This document shows, one piece after another, positions 47,148-57,559 of a DNA stretch of 64,000 nucleotides (positions are counted from its first letter, which is position 1; every line of letters begins with the position of its first letter). Both the position numbers and the translations under genes were made by a program. The DNA comes from Akkermansia sp. (lineage in GTDB: Bacteria > Verrucomicrobiota > Verrucomicrobiia > Verrucomicrobiales > Akkermansiaceae): the NCBI GenBank assembly GCA_030525455.1, contig JAUNER010000009.1:8506-72505 (forward strand). Reading direction: 5' to 3'. Under the pieces are notes generated by a model that saw only the letters and a program-made list of their open reading frames with translations, was not told the DNA's origin and did no database searches.

Positions 47148-47705
47148 CTACATCAATGCCCCGCCATCTGCATGGGCATTCCCCACTTGCTCCCCAAGAG
47201 CATAATAAACATGATTCATACCATCATACACGAGAGGATTGAGTTTTTTCGGGTCTATCGCTCCATTTGTTAAAATTGTCTCATCGGCACTCACATTGAC
47301 AATCTCACCTACTAATCGACAGCGTTCGGCATCATAAAGTTTCACCTTACATTCCAAGGTCATTGGCAATTCCTCAATGATCGGGGCATCCACAAGTTCG
47401 CTACGTCGTAATGTCCAGCCGGTTTTTTCTAATTTATGCGGACATTTCTTACCCGAAACCATCCCCACATAATCACATGCTTTTAACTGAGCCACTGTGG
47501 CTATGCTCACAGTAAATGCACCGCGTTGTTGTAGATTTAGAGCCGTCTGATGTTCATCACTTACACAGATAGATATCTCATTTTCTTCACTTAACCCACC
47601 CCATGCGGCCACCATCGCATTAGGCACATCATCTGCACCATACGTAGCAATGACCAATACAGGCTCCGGATACAACAAGGCTTTTACTCCGAAATTCTTT
47701 CTCAT
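47148..47705 (-). CDS. Flavin reductase-like FMN-binding protein
   Basis: 185 residues with a flavin reductase-like split barrel: the LYPEPVLVIATYG start, AWGGLSEENEISICVS, FTVSIATVAQLKACDYVGMVSG, and ILTNGAIDPKKLNPLVYD near the end. Such proteins bind FMN and reduce flavins or act as small oxidoreductases; the exact role cannot be set. It is convergent with metH. Confidence 0.85.
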   Translation of the reverse strand: MRKNFGVKALLYPEPVLVIATYGADDVPNAMVAAWGGLSEENEISICVSDEHQTALNLQQRGAFTVSIATVAQLKACDYVGMVSGKKCPHKLEKTGWTLRRSELVDAPIIEELPMTLECKVKLYDAERCRLVGEIVNVSADETILTNGAIDPKKLNPLVYDGMNHVYYALGEQVGNAHADGGALM

Positions 47706-47799
47706 CGTTTTTTGCTTTTCTTATAATCTATCACGTTCCCAATCATTCTTCAAATTTAATACACACCATAAGCACATCGCTCACAATCGGCTCGCACGG

Positions 47800-47838
47800 C
47801 AAAAAAAGCCCCTTATCTTCTTACAAAGATAAGGGGCT
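47800..47838 (-). terminator. Terminator of mdh
   Basis: On the minus strand AGCCCCTTATCTT pairs with AAGATAAGGGGCT and is followed by TTTTTTT. Perfect stem of 13 pairs. Confidence 0.93.
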
Positions 47839-47887
47839 GAAATCATTTTGAGTCACAACGCTTTATACAAGCATGTAACACAATCAC

Positions 47888-48874
47888 TTAGTTAAGGATG
47901 TCAGCAACAGCGTCGCGTTCTTCCTTCAATTCATTTACAGAGATGTCAATCTTTTCTTGAGAGAAGGCATCAATCGGCAAACCTTGTACGATTTCCCAAC
48001 CACCGTCCTTAGTGGTACGAACCGGGAAAGAGCAGATAAGACCCTTTTCAATACCGTATGAACCATCAGAGCAAACGGCTACAGAGTACCAGTCTCCTTC
48101 AGGTGTCTGTGTAGCTAAGCTACGAACGGTATCAACTGCTGCGGAAGCGGCAGAGGCGGCAGAAGAAGCACCACGAGCCTTGATAATAGCGGCACCACGC
48201 TGCTGAACGGTAGAGATAAATTCACCCTTGAGCCATTCAGTATCAGAGATAACTTCTGTTACAGGCTTGCCACAAATCTTAGCATTGGTAAAGTCAGGAT
48301 ACTGAGTAGAGGAGTGGTTACCCCAAATTGCAAGGTTTGTAACGTCTGTGACGTGTACACCGGCCTTTTCTGCCAACTGGCTCTTAGCACGGTTTTCGTC
48401 TAGACGAGTCATAGCAAAGAAACGATCGCATGGCACACCGGCGGCATTACGCATAGCGATGAGTGAGTTGGTATTGCAAGGGTTACCTACAACAAGCACA
48501 CGTACGTCCTTTGCGGCGTTGCGTGCGATAGCCTGACCTTGGCCAATGAATACCTTGCCATTGATGTCCAAAAGGTCCTTACGTTCCATACCGGCCTTAC
48601 GAGGAACGGAACCAACGAGCAAGCACCAGTTAGCACCGGCGAAAGCAACGTCAGGGTCACAGGTTGGAACGATGTCGTTAATAAGAGGGAATGCGGCATC
48701 ACGCAATTCCATCACAACACCTTCAAGAGCATTCATTGCCGGTGGAATTTCGAGCAAACGAAGGTTGATTGGCTGATCCGGGCCAAGCATGCTACCGGAA
48801 GCAATACGGAAAAGAAGGGAGTAAGCAATCTGACCTGCTGCCCCTGTTACTGTTACTGTGATAGGTTCTTTCAT
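47888..48874 (-). CDS. mdh: Malate dehydrogenase
   Basis: A 328-residue NAD-dependent enzyme of the cytosolic-like MDH branch. The Rossmann motif is [18 protein letters not shown]. Substrate binding and catalysis are in [37 protein letters not shown], and the catalytic His in [13 protein letters not shown]. It converts malate and oxaloacetate in central metabolism. It stands alone, with a good promoter at 48920-48948 and its own terminator. Confidence 0.97.
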   Translation of the reverse strand: MKEPITVTVTGAAGQIAYSLLFRIASGSMLGPDQPINLRLLEIPPAMNALEGVVMELRDAAFPLINDIVPTCDPDVAFAGANWCLLVGSVPRKAGMERKDLLDINGKVFIGQGQAIARNAAKDVRVLVVGNPCNTNSLIAMRNAAGVPCDRFFAMTRLDENRAKSQLAEKAGVHVTDVTNLAIWGNHSSTQYPDFTNAKICGKPVTEVISDTEWLKGEFISTVQQRGAAIIKARGASSAASAASAAVDTVRSLATQTPEGDWYSVAVCSDGSYGIEKGLICSFPVRTTKDGGWEIVQGLPIDAFSQEKIDISVNELKEERDAVADILN

Positions 48875-48919
48875 AAATGTAAAAAATTAAAAATGACAGA
48901 ATCGTTCTGTATGCACACA

Positions 48920-48948
48920 CTTATAGCATCATTTTTCAAATTGCTCAA
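48920..48948 (-). promoter_or_regulatory. Promoter of mdh
   Basis: On the minus strand TTGAGC (48943-48948), 17 bases, TATAAG (48920-48925) with a TG one base ahead of it. The start is predicted near 48913, about 39 nt before the ATG. Confidence 0.75.
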
Positions 48949-49036
48949 CTAAGAACTTAGTAATTAAGCGAAAAAAAATCTCTCCATACTGCGGTTCTGT
49001 GTCTTCTTCAGCCGAATATCAACCCTGAAATGATTA

Positions 49037-49927
49037 TCATGAGTGCCCCATGTAATCACCCTGCCGAGCAAATAATTCAATCCCTTCAGAAGTTTTCCGG
49101 AGCAAATCATCTGCCAAGCGTATACGGTTGGGCTCAAAAAAGAGCATGGTCGTTGACCCCCCAAACGCAAAATACCCCTTTTCATCACCACGATTTACAA
49201 AAGACTCAGGTGCGTAAGTTTCTTCGATAAGACCTACCCCGGTAGCTCCTACTTCCAGCATAACCACCTGCCCCCATTTCTCTGATTGAATCAACGTTAC
49301 ATTTCGCTTATTTGTCCACAACCAGTCTAAACATCGAGATAAGCAATAAGGCGAAACACTTGCTAAAGGGCCAGCTATGCTTTTCCAGGTTCCGGGCACA
49401 CCACTTACCGGGAAGTGAAAGCGATGATAATCCACCGGACATAAACGAGAAAGCACCACACTCCCCTGGGCATACTTGGCTGCCAATTCTGAATCCCCCA
49501 GCAATGCAGGCAAATCAAAACTCTGCCCCTTGACGAAAACACCGCTGATTTCATCTGCCTTTTGCCAGCCCATGTGACGAGCATCTGCCGGAAACACAGC
49601 CACATCATCCCCCCCGGCTATCGGTCGGGCTCCGGGTTTCAATGTGCGATAGAAAAAATCATTAAAATGCTTAAATTCATCAATTCCCTTCTCTACCTCA
49701 TCCATATTAATTCCATACTCCTCTACAAACCCTCTAATTGACTTGGCAGAACTAGGGCGATTTTTGCTCCACCCTAGCAATCTTGAAAATATCCCTCGTT
49801 TCACCAAAGCATGAAGAGCCCATTTCCCCGTTGTTGTCCCATAAACCCATTTTAGGTATTTTTCACCCAAAACTTTTTCTTGCTCAATCTGCTGAGTATA
49901 TCGATTAAAGTACTTAATACCGTCCAT
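49037..49927 (-). CDS. psd: Phosphatidylserine decarboxylase proenzyme
   Basis: About 296 residues from the ATG at 49927 (a longer frame reaches 50026). Psd makes phosphatidylethanolamine. It self-cleaves at the Ser of the FGGST motif near the C-terminus, giving a small pyruvoyl-containing alpha chain and a larger beta chain; the precursor motif here is YFAFGGSTTMLFF. Other signatures are DFFYRTLKPGARPI, PADARHMGW, and CPVDYHRFHFPVSG. The PS synthase gene is not in the window. Divergent from aroA. Confidence 0.94.
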   Translation of the reverse strand: MDGIKYFNRYTQQIEQEKVLGEKYLKWVYGTTTGKWALHALVKRGIFSRLLGWSKNRPSSAKSIRGFVEEYGINMDEVEKGIDEFKHFNDFFYRTLKPGARPIAGGDDVAVFPADARHMGWQKADEISGVFVKGQSFDLPALLGDSELAAKYAQGSVVLSRLCPVDYHRFHFPVSGVPGTWKSIAGPLASVSPYCLSRCLDWLWTNKRNVTLIQSEKWGQVVMLEVGATGVGLIEETYAPESFVNRGDEKGYFAFGGSTTMLFFEPNRIRLADDLLRKTSEGIELFARQGDYMGHS

Positions 49928-50060
49928 GTGTACCAACAAGTGTATAAATGAAATACTTTTTGTCCAGTCTGAAAAAAAGAGCAACCAAATATACAAGACA
50001 CCAAATGTGAATATTCTTGATTTCACTGACGATTAAGAGTAATCATAGGGGACAAACTTC

Positions 50061-51368
50061 ATGAACCTCCAATCTCATACCATTGCCAATCTGAATGGGG
50101 TACTTACTGTACCCGGTGATAAAAGTATCTCTCACAGAGCCGCCATTTTAGGTGGTCTTGCCAAAGGCACAACTGAAGTAAGCAACTTCCTGTGTAGCGA
50201 GGACTGTCTAAACACATTACGTGCTATGGAACAAATTGGTGCAAAGGTTGAGGTGCTTGAATCTCGCCCCGGTTACGGTCCTACCCGATTCCGAATCACA
50301 GGAGTTTCTATGCAGCCCAAAGCTCCTAAAAAAGCCATCGATTGTGGCAATTCCGGTACAGGTATGCGACTACTGGCAGGGATGCTGGCCGCTTGTCCAT
50401 TTAACTCAAAGATGTTTGGTGATGAGTCTCTCTGCTCACGCCCTATGGGAAGAATTATGACCCCTCTATCGCAAATGGGGGCTCATATCCAAGCTTGCGG
50501 GCAAAAGCGAGGCTGTGCCCCACTTTTTATTCACGCCGGTTCTGTTCAGCCCATTGAGTACACGCTACCTATGGCTAGTGCCCAAGTAAAGAGTGCCATT
50601 CTGCTTGCCGGTATGTTTGCTAACGGTCAAACCATCGTCCACCAGCCTGCCACGACGCGTGACCATACAGAAAGGCTTTTTCGTCACTTTTCTATTCCCT
50701 GTACTGTCAATGGTTTAACCGTAAGCATCGAGGGACCGGCTCTTCCCTTTGCTCACGATTTAACCGTTCCCGCAGACATTTCCTCTGCCGCATTTTGGTT
50801 GGTTGCGGCGGCTACTCGCCCCGGCTCTAAACTAACATTGCGTAGTGTCGGTCTCAACGAAACTCGTTGTGCCGTTATTGCGGCTCTCCAACGTATGGGG
50901 GCTAAAATGGAAATTACTCAAACATCGCCAGCCGATGCCGGAGAACCATTTGGCGACATTACTGTCTATGGCACAGACTCGCTACATGGCACTGAGCTAC
51001 TCCCTGAAGAAATCCCCAACCTCATCGACGAAATCCCCATCCTTGCCATTGCAGGGGCTTTATGCGATGGCAAACTCGTCGTCAGAAATGCTCACGAACT
51101 CCGTGTAAAAGAAACCGACCGCATCGCTACTACCGCCACTAACCTACGAGCTATGGGGGCTACTGTAGAGGAATTTGACGATGGTATGATTGTGCACGGC
51201 AACGCTCAATTAACCGGCTGTGAGCTCTCCTCATTTGGCGACCACCGCATTGCTATGAGCTTCCTCGTGGCAGGTTTTAGTGCTAAGGGCACTACTACTC
51301 TGACTAATACAGAGTGCATTAATACTTCCTACCCGGGCTTTGCTCAGGATTTAGCTCAATTCCTGTAA
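50061..51368 (+). CDS. aroA: 3-phosphoshikimate 1-carboxyvinyltransferase (EPSP synthase)
   Basis: A 435-residue enzyme of the shikimate pathway that joins PEP and shikimate 3-phosphate. The GDKSISHRAAILG start, CGNSGTGMRLLAGML, SAQVKSAILLAG, the DEIPILAIAGAL and RVKETDRIAT segments, and FGDHRIAMSFLVAG are present; the order is that of class I/II enzymes. A weak AGGGGA before the ATG is the only purine-rich run upstream of a start that I saw among core genes. A hairpin at 51421-51449 follows. Confidence 0.97.
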   Translation: MNLQSHTIANLNGVLTVPGDKSISHRAAILGGLAKGTTEVSNFLCSEDCLNTLRAMEQIGAKVEVLESRPGYGPTRFRITGVSMQPKAPKKAIDCGNSGTGMRLLAGMLAACPFNSKMFGDESLCSRPMGRIMTPLSQMGAHIQACGQKRGCAPLFIHAGSVQPIEYTLPMASAQVKSAILLAGMFANGQTIVHQPATTRDHTERLFRHFSIPCTVNGLTVSIEGPALPFAHDLTVPADISSAAFWLVAAATRPGSKLTLRSVGLNETRCAVIAALQRMGAKMEITQTSPADAGEPFGDITVYGTDSLHGTELLPEEIPNLIDEIPILAIAGALCDGKLVVRNAHELRVKETDRIATTATNLRAMGATVEEFDDGMIVHGNAQLTGCELSSFGDHRIAMSFLVAGFSAKGTTTLTNTECINTSYPGFAQDLAQFL

Positions 51369-51420
51369 AAGAGCATCTATATAAACCGACAACTCACGCC
51401 TTCGGGAAGAGGGATTTTCA

Positions 51421-51449
51421 GACTGATGAAGCAACTGCTTTCATCAGTC
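51421..51449 (+). other. Strong hairpin after aroA, no T-tract
   Basis: GACTGATG (51421-51428) pairs with CATCAGTC (51442-51449), and AAGC pairs with GCTT inside, leaving one bulged T. No poly-T follows, so it is not a standard intrinsic terminator. It covers the first in-frame ATG (51426) of the ankyrin gene. Confidence 0.45.
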
Positions 51450-51479
51450 AAATTCATACTGGCTAAATTGACCATTATC

Positions 51480-52334
51480 ATGAAAAAGAAAACACCCAAA
51501 AATCCAACCATCTGGGAACAAAATAAAAAGCTAAACGAACAACGAAAACTCTACGCCCAATGGCGGTCTGCCAGTTTGTGCTATGAAATGACCCCATGGT
51601 ATATTCCGGAAAGCGAAGAGGAATGGAAACAACATTTTTCAAAAATCGCTCAGGAAAATGAAATATATGAAGAATACTTAGAGCTTAACGATAGAAAACT
51701 ACTAAAGGCTTTCGATTCTCATGACATTTCAGCTCTTAACGATGCCCTAAAAGCCGGTGCAAACCCAAACTTGTTTACAACTTGGTTCGGAGAACCTCTC
51801 GCCGCTTATGCCGCCAGATACAACTGGCCGGAAGCTATCGATGCCCTGCTAGATGCCGGTGCTGACCCGATGCTGGATGATGGTTCATTACTCATCACCC
51901 TGTGCGAACATGGTCCGGCTCACGCATTACAGCGAGTTTTTCAAATACCGGGTATATCCCCCATGTTTCAATCAGGGGGCGATAGTCTAGCCGTACTCGC
52001 GGCAGAAGAAGGTCAAGTAGACTGCCTACGTGTACTACGCTCAGCAGGGGCAAACCTCTTGGATAATGAGGGAAAGGCACTTTGTCGGGCTTGCCTCGAA
52101 AACAAAGTAGAGGTCGCTCGCTATTTAATTGAAGAATGCCATGCCAATTTAGAAGAAGAATACGATGACCATAGCCCACTTTTCTATGCCGTCAGGACCA
52201 ATGCCATGGAATGTGCCGAATTTCTCTTGAAACATGGGGCATCCCCCATCCACAAAGACATCGTTGGTTCAACTCCCCTTCACTACGCTAAAACTGAAGC
52301 TATGAAACAATTACTCGCTCGATATTGCAGATAA
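51480..52334 (+). CDS. Ankyrin-repeat protein, cytosolic
   Basis: About 284 residues. A Lys-rich N-terminus of 70 residues is followed by about six ankyrin-type repeats (for example EAIDALLDAGADPML, CLRVLRSAGANLLD, CAEFLLKHGASPIHKD, STPLHYAKTEAMKQLLARY). There is no signal peptide. Ankyrin repeats bind proteins. Start at 51480 chosen because the upstream ATG at 51426 lies in the hairpin. It could be a distant relative of the giant protein downstream, but the repeats are different in sequence. Confidence 0.8.
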   Translation: MKKKTPKNPTIWEQNKKLNEQRKLYAQWRSASLCYEMTPWYIPESEEEWKQHFSKIAQENEIYEEYLELNDRKLLKAFDSHDISALNDALKAGANPNLFTTWFGEPLAAYAARYNWPEAIDALLDAGADPMLDDGSLLITLCEHGPAHALQRVFQIPGISPMFQSGGDSLAVLAAEEGQVDCLRVLRSAGANLLDNEGKALCRACLENKVEVARYLIEECHANLEEEYDDHSPLFYAVRTNAMECAEFLLKHGASPIHKDIVGSTPLHYAKTEAMKQLLARYCR

Positions 52335-52399
52335 AATGTCATTTCTTTTATTTGCAAAGAGGTGCTTTAGCTTAATTAACCCCAAAAAAATTGTAAATC

Positions 52400-52600
52400 A
52401 TGGTAGGTATTTTTTTATTTCTGTTCTTTGTGGGGCTTTTTATCGTATGTAGCTTTGCATACAGCATCATCATGATTTGTCAGCTTATAAGTACCCCAAA
52501 AGGACGACGCCTACGAGATTCAATAATACTCATCATCTCTATGACCACCACCATAGGATTATCATTGTTTTTCATCAAGTTGCTCAATTGCTTACCTTAA
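52400..52600 (+). CDS. Small two-helix membrane protein
   Basis: 66 residues with two hydrophobic segments (about 3-29 and 43-62) separated by a basic loop (TPKGRRLRDS). It has no family I recognise. Its TAA (52598-52600) overlaps the convergent stop of the giant ankyrin gene (52597-52599) by two bases. Confidence 0.5.
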   Translation: MVGIFLFLFFVGLFIVCSFAYSIIMICQLISTPKGRRLRDSIILIISMTTTIGLSLFFIKLLNCLP

Positions 52601-55600
52601 AAATCCATAGCCTCCTCATACACTTCCCGACCATCAGCTTCATATTCTATTGTTTTCATATAATCTTGAAAATATCGGCCAAACAGTTCTATGTAAAAAT
52701 TCCCGGCTCTAGCTTTTTTTAATATACACCTAGTTTTTTTATCAACCGCAAGTTGCAGAGGTGTATTCCCATCATTGTCTTTAACATATATATCTGCCCC
52801 CTTTTTAACCAAACAATGAACCATTTCACTATTCCCTTTTTCTGCGGCAAGATGTAATGCCGTTTTGCTCCAAAGAGATTCACCACTCTTAGCGTTTATA
52901 TCTACATCTTTTTCTAACACATACTTAAAACACTCTAAAGAATTACTCATCACAGCACGATGTAAAACTGTTTCTTCTGTATGCGGAGGAGTAAAACTAA
53001 ACCCCATCTTTTCATACTTTCTTATTAATTCTAGCGAACCAGTATTAACCACCTCATACAACGTATATTCATCATAGTGGGCACCTCGTTTTAATAACTC
53101 GTCTACTACATCCATTCTTTTAAATCGTAATGCCGCTCTTAATACTCGCTGGAAAAATTCTTTTTTATGCTTATTTTCAACAGAGTGATCTAGTACAGCA
53201 CAAATAGTCTTTATCGGCATATAACAAAATCCCCTTAAAAACAAATCAGAATCTAAATCATTACTGCAATCCAATTTACCACCATTCTTTGCCAAAAACT
53301 CTAATTTCCGAAAATCATGAGGATTTATCATATCCCATTCATAATGATCATAATACATTGATAAATTAAAAGGCGTATACCCATACTTTCCTCGCAAATT
53401 AACGTCTAACCCAAGCTCCACCATATACACTAAAGTTTGATAATCACGATGTACAGTCTTGAATAAATAATTATCACCAAATTCATCAACATGTTTATAA
53501 TCCAATCCCTGCTCACACAAATACCGAAATGCTTCGAAATTTCTCAAACTACATAATAGCAATTCATGTCTCTGCTTTGCATCACATTTATCTAAAAACT
53601 CTTTGGTTATAATTAATTTTATAATTTCCAAATTTCTTCGTTCCAAAACAATTTGGGGTAATTTTGACTCATTCGAGAACATGTTCAAAGATTTATCATA
53701 ACACATTTTCACATAATTTTTATCAATAACAGCCAAAAGATATTTAATGCTATTCAAATCTAGGTTCTGACATGCTAAACAAAAAAAAGGCTCATTCCTA
53801 AAACATTTTGCATTTATATCTGCTCCATTTTCTATAAGAAATTTTATAACCCTCGGCCGCTTATATATTGTCACTTCTTCTTTTAGAACAGTGTCACCAC
53901 CCTTATTTAAACAATCTATGTTTACTCCTTGCTTAAGCAAAAACTCAACCATTTCCAAATTATTCTCATATATTGCAAGATGAAACATTTCTGTAGCATT
54001 TTGACTCTGCGGATCCAACTTCAACCCTTGCTCGATTAAGAATCGAATGCAGTCAAAAGCCCTAAAACTTACACAATCAAGAACCGTTTCTCCCATATAA
54101 TTTTTCTCATTCACATCTAAGCCGAGGCTTATCAAATATTTCAAATTATTAATAGAGCCCCCCATTGCCGCATAATGAAGCAAGGTATTCCCTTGTTTAT
54201 CTTTCATATTACAATCTAATCCTTTATTCATCAAGTACCGAACATAATCCACAGAATCAAATCGTGCAGCTCTATGTAATAACGTCGTGCCATTATCATC
54301 TTTTTCATTCACATCACATCCGTTTTTTATTAAAAATTCCATCACATTAAAACCCACTTCATAACTCATAGCTATACTCAAAACAGAATAGCCCTCTTCA
54401 TCCTTTATATGAACATCCGCACCGGACTGAATCATGCGTTGAAGGCTTTCTAATGACTCATAATTCATTATGGCATCTATTAACGTCTTATTTTTCTTTA
54501 ACTGGAAAACAAAACCATGTTTTTTTGCAAAGCTCTCAGCTTCTTCATACTTCTCATTTCTAATAAGAGTTTGCAACATTCTTTCGTTTAGCTCTTTCTC
54601 TGAATGAACTTTATCTTTAGCACCATGTTCCTTAAGGAATTCATATTTATCCAATGAAACACCCGCGGCTATCCAAATGGGTGAATCATTGTCTTTTTTA
54701 TGTAAGTTTACATCTGCACCATTTTCTACTAGCTTCTCCACCATACCTAATGTATTATAATTAATAGCATAATCCAATGCTGTATAAGAGCCCCAATAGA
54801 AACTATTAACATCTTTCCCTTTATCTATCAAATACTGAACTATATCTTCGGGTCCTCCCTCCTCTATAATTTTATGAAATATCTCACGTCTAAATGTTAC
54901 ATCCAACCCATTTTCCGAAAGATACTTAAAACAAGACAAGGATTTTGCTCGGTAAGCAAAATCCAATCCATCGTAATGCGAAACATCCCTACGGAAAATA
55001 TCTGCTTTTTTTTCTTCCACTAAATACTTAACACACTCCAAAAAACCACCTTCAACAGCATATAAAAACGGGGTTTTTCCTTCTTCATCCGCTCTATCAA
55101 CTACAGCTCCTCTTTCTGTTAAGTATTTTACGCACTCTAAATTTCCTTTCTCTGCGGCATAATGTAAAACAGACTTCAATGTATTATCCAAAGCATTTAC
55201 ATCTAGTCCTTTTTCTTCTATCAAATACCTTAAACAATCTACTGAATTAGCCAACTCTCCATAATGTAACAGTGTATTACCAAAATCCGATTTTGAAAAA
55301 ACATCTGCTCCTCTTGCTATAAAAAATTTCATGCAGTCCAAAGCCGCCCCAGACGCCGCACAATGTAATACACCTTTCCCTTCATAATTCACAATTTTTT
55401 CATCCGCTCCCTTACCTATAAGATATTTCACAGCATCCAAAAAATTGCATTCTGCCGCTATATGTAAAGCTGTATTCCCCCCTTTATTGCACTTGTGAAT
55501 ATCTGCTCCGGATTCAACTAAAAATCGAACACAATCTATATTGCTACTTTTTACTGCATTATGCAAAGCCGTTCGATTATAATTATCTCCATTGTTTATA

Positions 55601-57345
55601 TCAGCCCCTTGACTTACTAAGAATTTAATACATTCCAAATTTCCATTTTCTGCGGCAAGATGTAATGCGGTTTCGTTAAATTCATTCTCTGCAGAAATAC
55701 ATAAACCATTTTTGACTAATAATTTCAACGTCTTTAGCAAACCTCTTTCCGCAGCTATATGCAGGGCTGAATTATCCGAAAAGTCCGCAAAATTAATATC
55801 AGCCCCCTGATTGATTAGAAATACAACATAATCATCATCTTCTTCGGTAAGAGCCTCATAAAAATATCTTCCTTCTATATCCGTAGCTTTATTATTTACT
55901 TCAAGACCTTTCTCTATTAAATACTTTTTTATTTCTATCTTTTTTTTATTTAAGAGAGCTTCGTCTTCCCAACCATTAAAATTAACATTAACCTTACTCA
56001 ACAAATTTTCCTTTTTGTTATTAAAATCAGAAAGGTTAACATGATGATTTTCAACCATATATTTTATCCATTCAAAATCCCCTGTTTCGAGTATTCTTTC
56101 AAAAATCGTTTCACCATTTTCGTCCTCTATCTGGATATTTGCCCCTGCTTCTACTAAAATTTTATAACATTCAAATAAAAAACTCATATTCGGGCACGCC
56201 AACGTCTCGTCTTTTAATATTAAAATAGCCGATTTCCCCTTATCTGTTATTTCATTTACATCCACCCCATTTGATACCACATATCGTACCAAATCGATAT
56301 TTTCTGACCAAATAGCCAGCATCAATGCGGAATTACGTTCATATTGTGTTTTGAATAAATCGGCCCCTTTCTCCACTAAATACTTCACACTTTCCAAATC
56401 CCCACAAGCCAATGCTCCAGCCAATATCGTTGTACTATCATCAGATACTCTATTGATATCTGCTCCTTTTTCTACTAGATATTTTACACATTCCAACAAT
56501 TTCTTCCCTCCACTTCTCTCATACATACAATGCAGAGGAGTCATGCCTGTTGAATCTGTCGCATTTACATCCAAGCCATGCTCCTCTACTAAATATTTTA
56601 AACACTCTAAAGATTGATTCGCTTTTCTGAAATGTAGCATTGATTTTCCGGATTGTGTCCGTGCTTTTACATCTACACCCTGCCCTGCTAAATATTTTAT
56701 ACAATCTAAAGACCCCGACCTTGCTGCATAATGCAATGTGTTTTCGTTATCACTATCTTTTGCAAAAACATTTACACCATGCTCTACCAAGTACCTAACA
56801 CTCTCAAGATTTCCGCCATAAGCGGCCATGTGTACTAAATTAGTGCCTATTGGTGATACGAAATTAATATCTACACCTATTTCTTCATGTAGATATTTTA
56901 CAGATTCATAATCACCTAAATAAGCAACTGTTCTGTAAAAATCGTCTTTTCTTTCATAATTCTTTACATCCACATCACTCGCTAATGCCAGCTTAATAGC
57001 TTCTGCTGCTTTTTTACAAAACTCTTCATCATCATAAATGTTCATCATGGGGCAAAATCCTCTCACTTCTTTGGGCTTAAAACCACATACCACCATGTGT
57101 TTCATTGTTTCGCAATCCACATGAGCAAAGGCGTACTCATAAACCTTTTGAGTCAGTTCCAAGTCTTTATCTTTCAAATACTTTTTAGATTTAACAACCT
57201 CTTCCGGCGTCTTTTTTAACAGTTCTAACTGTTCTTTTAACACCGGAATCTCCGATTTGTCGCTCCGCGTATCCTCACACCCCTGCACAAGCAATAATAA
57301 ACAAATGATAACTAAGAAACTATATTTTGAAAATACTTTCTTCAT
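52597..57345 (-). CDS. Giant ankyrin-repeat lipoprotein, 1582 residues
   Basis: It starts with a lipoprotein signal (hydrophobic core, then LVQGC lipobox with Cys23), so the mature protein should be lipid-anchored in the envelope. After about 130 residues of unique sequence, ankyrin repeats of about 33 residues fill almost the whole chain (repeats such as TALHLAAENGNLECIKFL, and SVLHYAAEKGNLECVKYL), roughly 35-40 in number. Many repeats begin with ECVKYLVEKGADV-like helices. A non-repeat stretch is at 915-955. The DNA is much more AT-rich than nearby core genes. Function is unknown; ankyrin repeats bind proteins, and host or cell-surface contact is an inference. Promoter candidates are directly upstream. 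Confidence 0.95.
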   Translation of the reverse strand: MKKVFSKYSFLVIICLLLLVQGCEDTRSDKSEIPVLKEQLELLKKTPEEVVKSKKYLKDKDLELTQKVYEYAFAHVDCETMKHMVVCGFKPKEVRGFCPMMNIYDDEEFCKKAAEAIKLALASDVDVKNYERKDDFYRTVAYLGDYESVKYLHEEIGVDINFVSPIGTNLVHMAAYGGNLESVRYLVEHGVNVFAKDSDNENTLHYAARSGSLDCIKYLAGQGVDVKARTQSGKSMLHFRKANQSLECLKYLVEEHGLDVNATDSTGMTPLHCMYERSGGKKLLECVKYLVEKGADINRVSDDSTTILAGALACGDLESVKYLVEKGADLFKTQYERNSALMLAIWSENIDLVRYVVSNGVDVNEITDKGKSAILILKDETLACPNMSFLFECYKILVEAGANIQIEDENGETIFERILETGDFEWIKYMVENHHVNLSDFNNKKENLLSKVNVNFNGWEDEALLNKKKIEIKKYLIEKGLEVNNKATDIEGRYFYEALTEEDDDYVVFLINQGADINFADFSDNSALHIAAERGLLKTLKLLVKNGLCISAENEFNETALHLAAENGNLECIKFLVSQGADINNGDNYNRTALHNAVKSSNIDCVRFLVESGADIHKCNKGGNTALHIAAECNFLDAVKYLIGKGADEKIVNYEGKGVLHCAASGAALDCMKFFIARGADVFSKSDFGNTLLHYGELANSVDCLRYLIEEKGLDVNALDNTLKSVLHYAAEKGNLECVKYLTERGAVVDRADEEGKTPFLYAVEGGFLECVKYLVEEKKADIFRRDVSHYDGLDFAYRAKSLSCFKYLSENGLDVTFRREIFHKIIEEGGPEDIVQYLIDKGKDVNSFYWGSYTALDYAINYNTLGMVEKLVENGADVNLHKKDNDSPIWIAAGVSLDKYEFLKEHGAKDKVHSEKELNERMLQTLIRNEKYEEAESFAKKHGFVFQLKKNKTLIDAIMNYESLESLQRMIQSGADVHIKDEEGYSVLSIAMSYEVGFNVMEFLIKNGCDVNEKDDNGTTLLHRAARFDSVDYVRYLMNKGLDCNMKDKQGNTLLHYAAMGGSINNLKYLISLGLDVNEKNYMGETVLDCVSFRAFDCIRFLIEQGLKLDPQSQNATEMFHLAIYENNLEMVEFLLKQGVNIDCLNKGGDTVLKEEVTIYKRPRVIKFLIENGADINAKCFRNEPFFCLACQNLDLNSIKYLLAVIDKNYVKMCYDKSLNMFSNESKLPQIVLERRNLEIIKLIITKEFLDKCDAKQRHELLLCSLRNFEAFRYLCEQGLDYKHVDEFGDNYLFKTVHRDYQTLVYMVELGLDVNLRGKYGYTPFNLSMYYDHYEWDMINPHDFRKLEFLAKNGGKLDCSNDLDSDLFLRGFCYMPIKTICAVLDHSVENKHKKEFFQRVLRAALRFKRMDVVDELLKRGAHYDEYTLYEVVNTGSLELIRKYEKMGFSFTPPHTEETVLHRAVMSNSLECFKYVLEKDVDINAKSGESLWSKTALHLAAEKGNSEMVHCLVKKGADIYVKDNDGNTPLQLAVDKKTRCILKKARAGNFYIELFGRYFQDYMKTIEYEADGREVYEEAMDF

Positions 57346-57370
57346 CTTAGTAAATTGATATAAAAGAATA

Positions 57371-57397
57371 CTTATAAAAAGGCAAGAAAAAAGCCAA
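57371..57397 (-). promoter_or_regulatory. Promoter candidate of the giant ankyrin gene
   Basis: On the minus strand TTGGCT (57392-57397), 15 bases, TATAAG (57371-57376), starting about 20 nt before the ATG. A second pair, TTGCCT with TATATC at 57357-57362, has 17-bp spacing but would leave a leader of only about five bases. Confidence 0.4.
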
Positions 57398-57559
57398 TTT
57401 TAAAAATGGCGAATGTAAAAAATTTACTGCATCACAAGAAAAAGACAGTCGATAATTTTATCACCTAATCGTCCATAGCACCCCACCCTCTATACCGCCT
57501 GATTTATTCCCTTTTTAAGACCACACAAACTTCGTTATTACCGTAGAATTTTGCCATTT

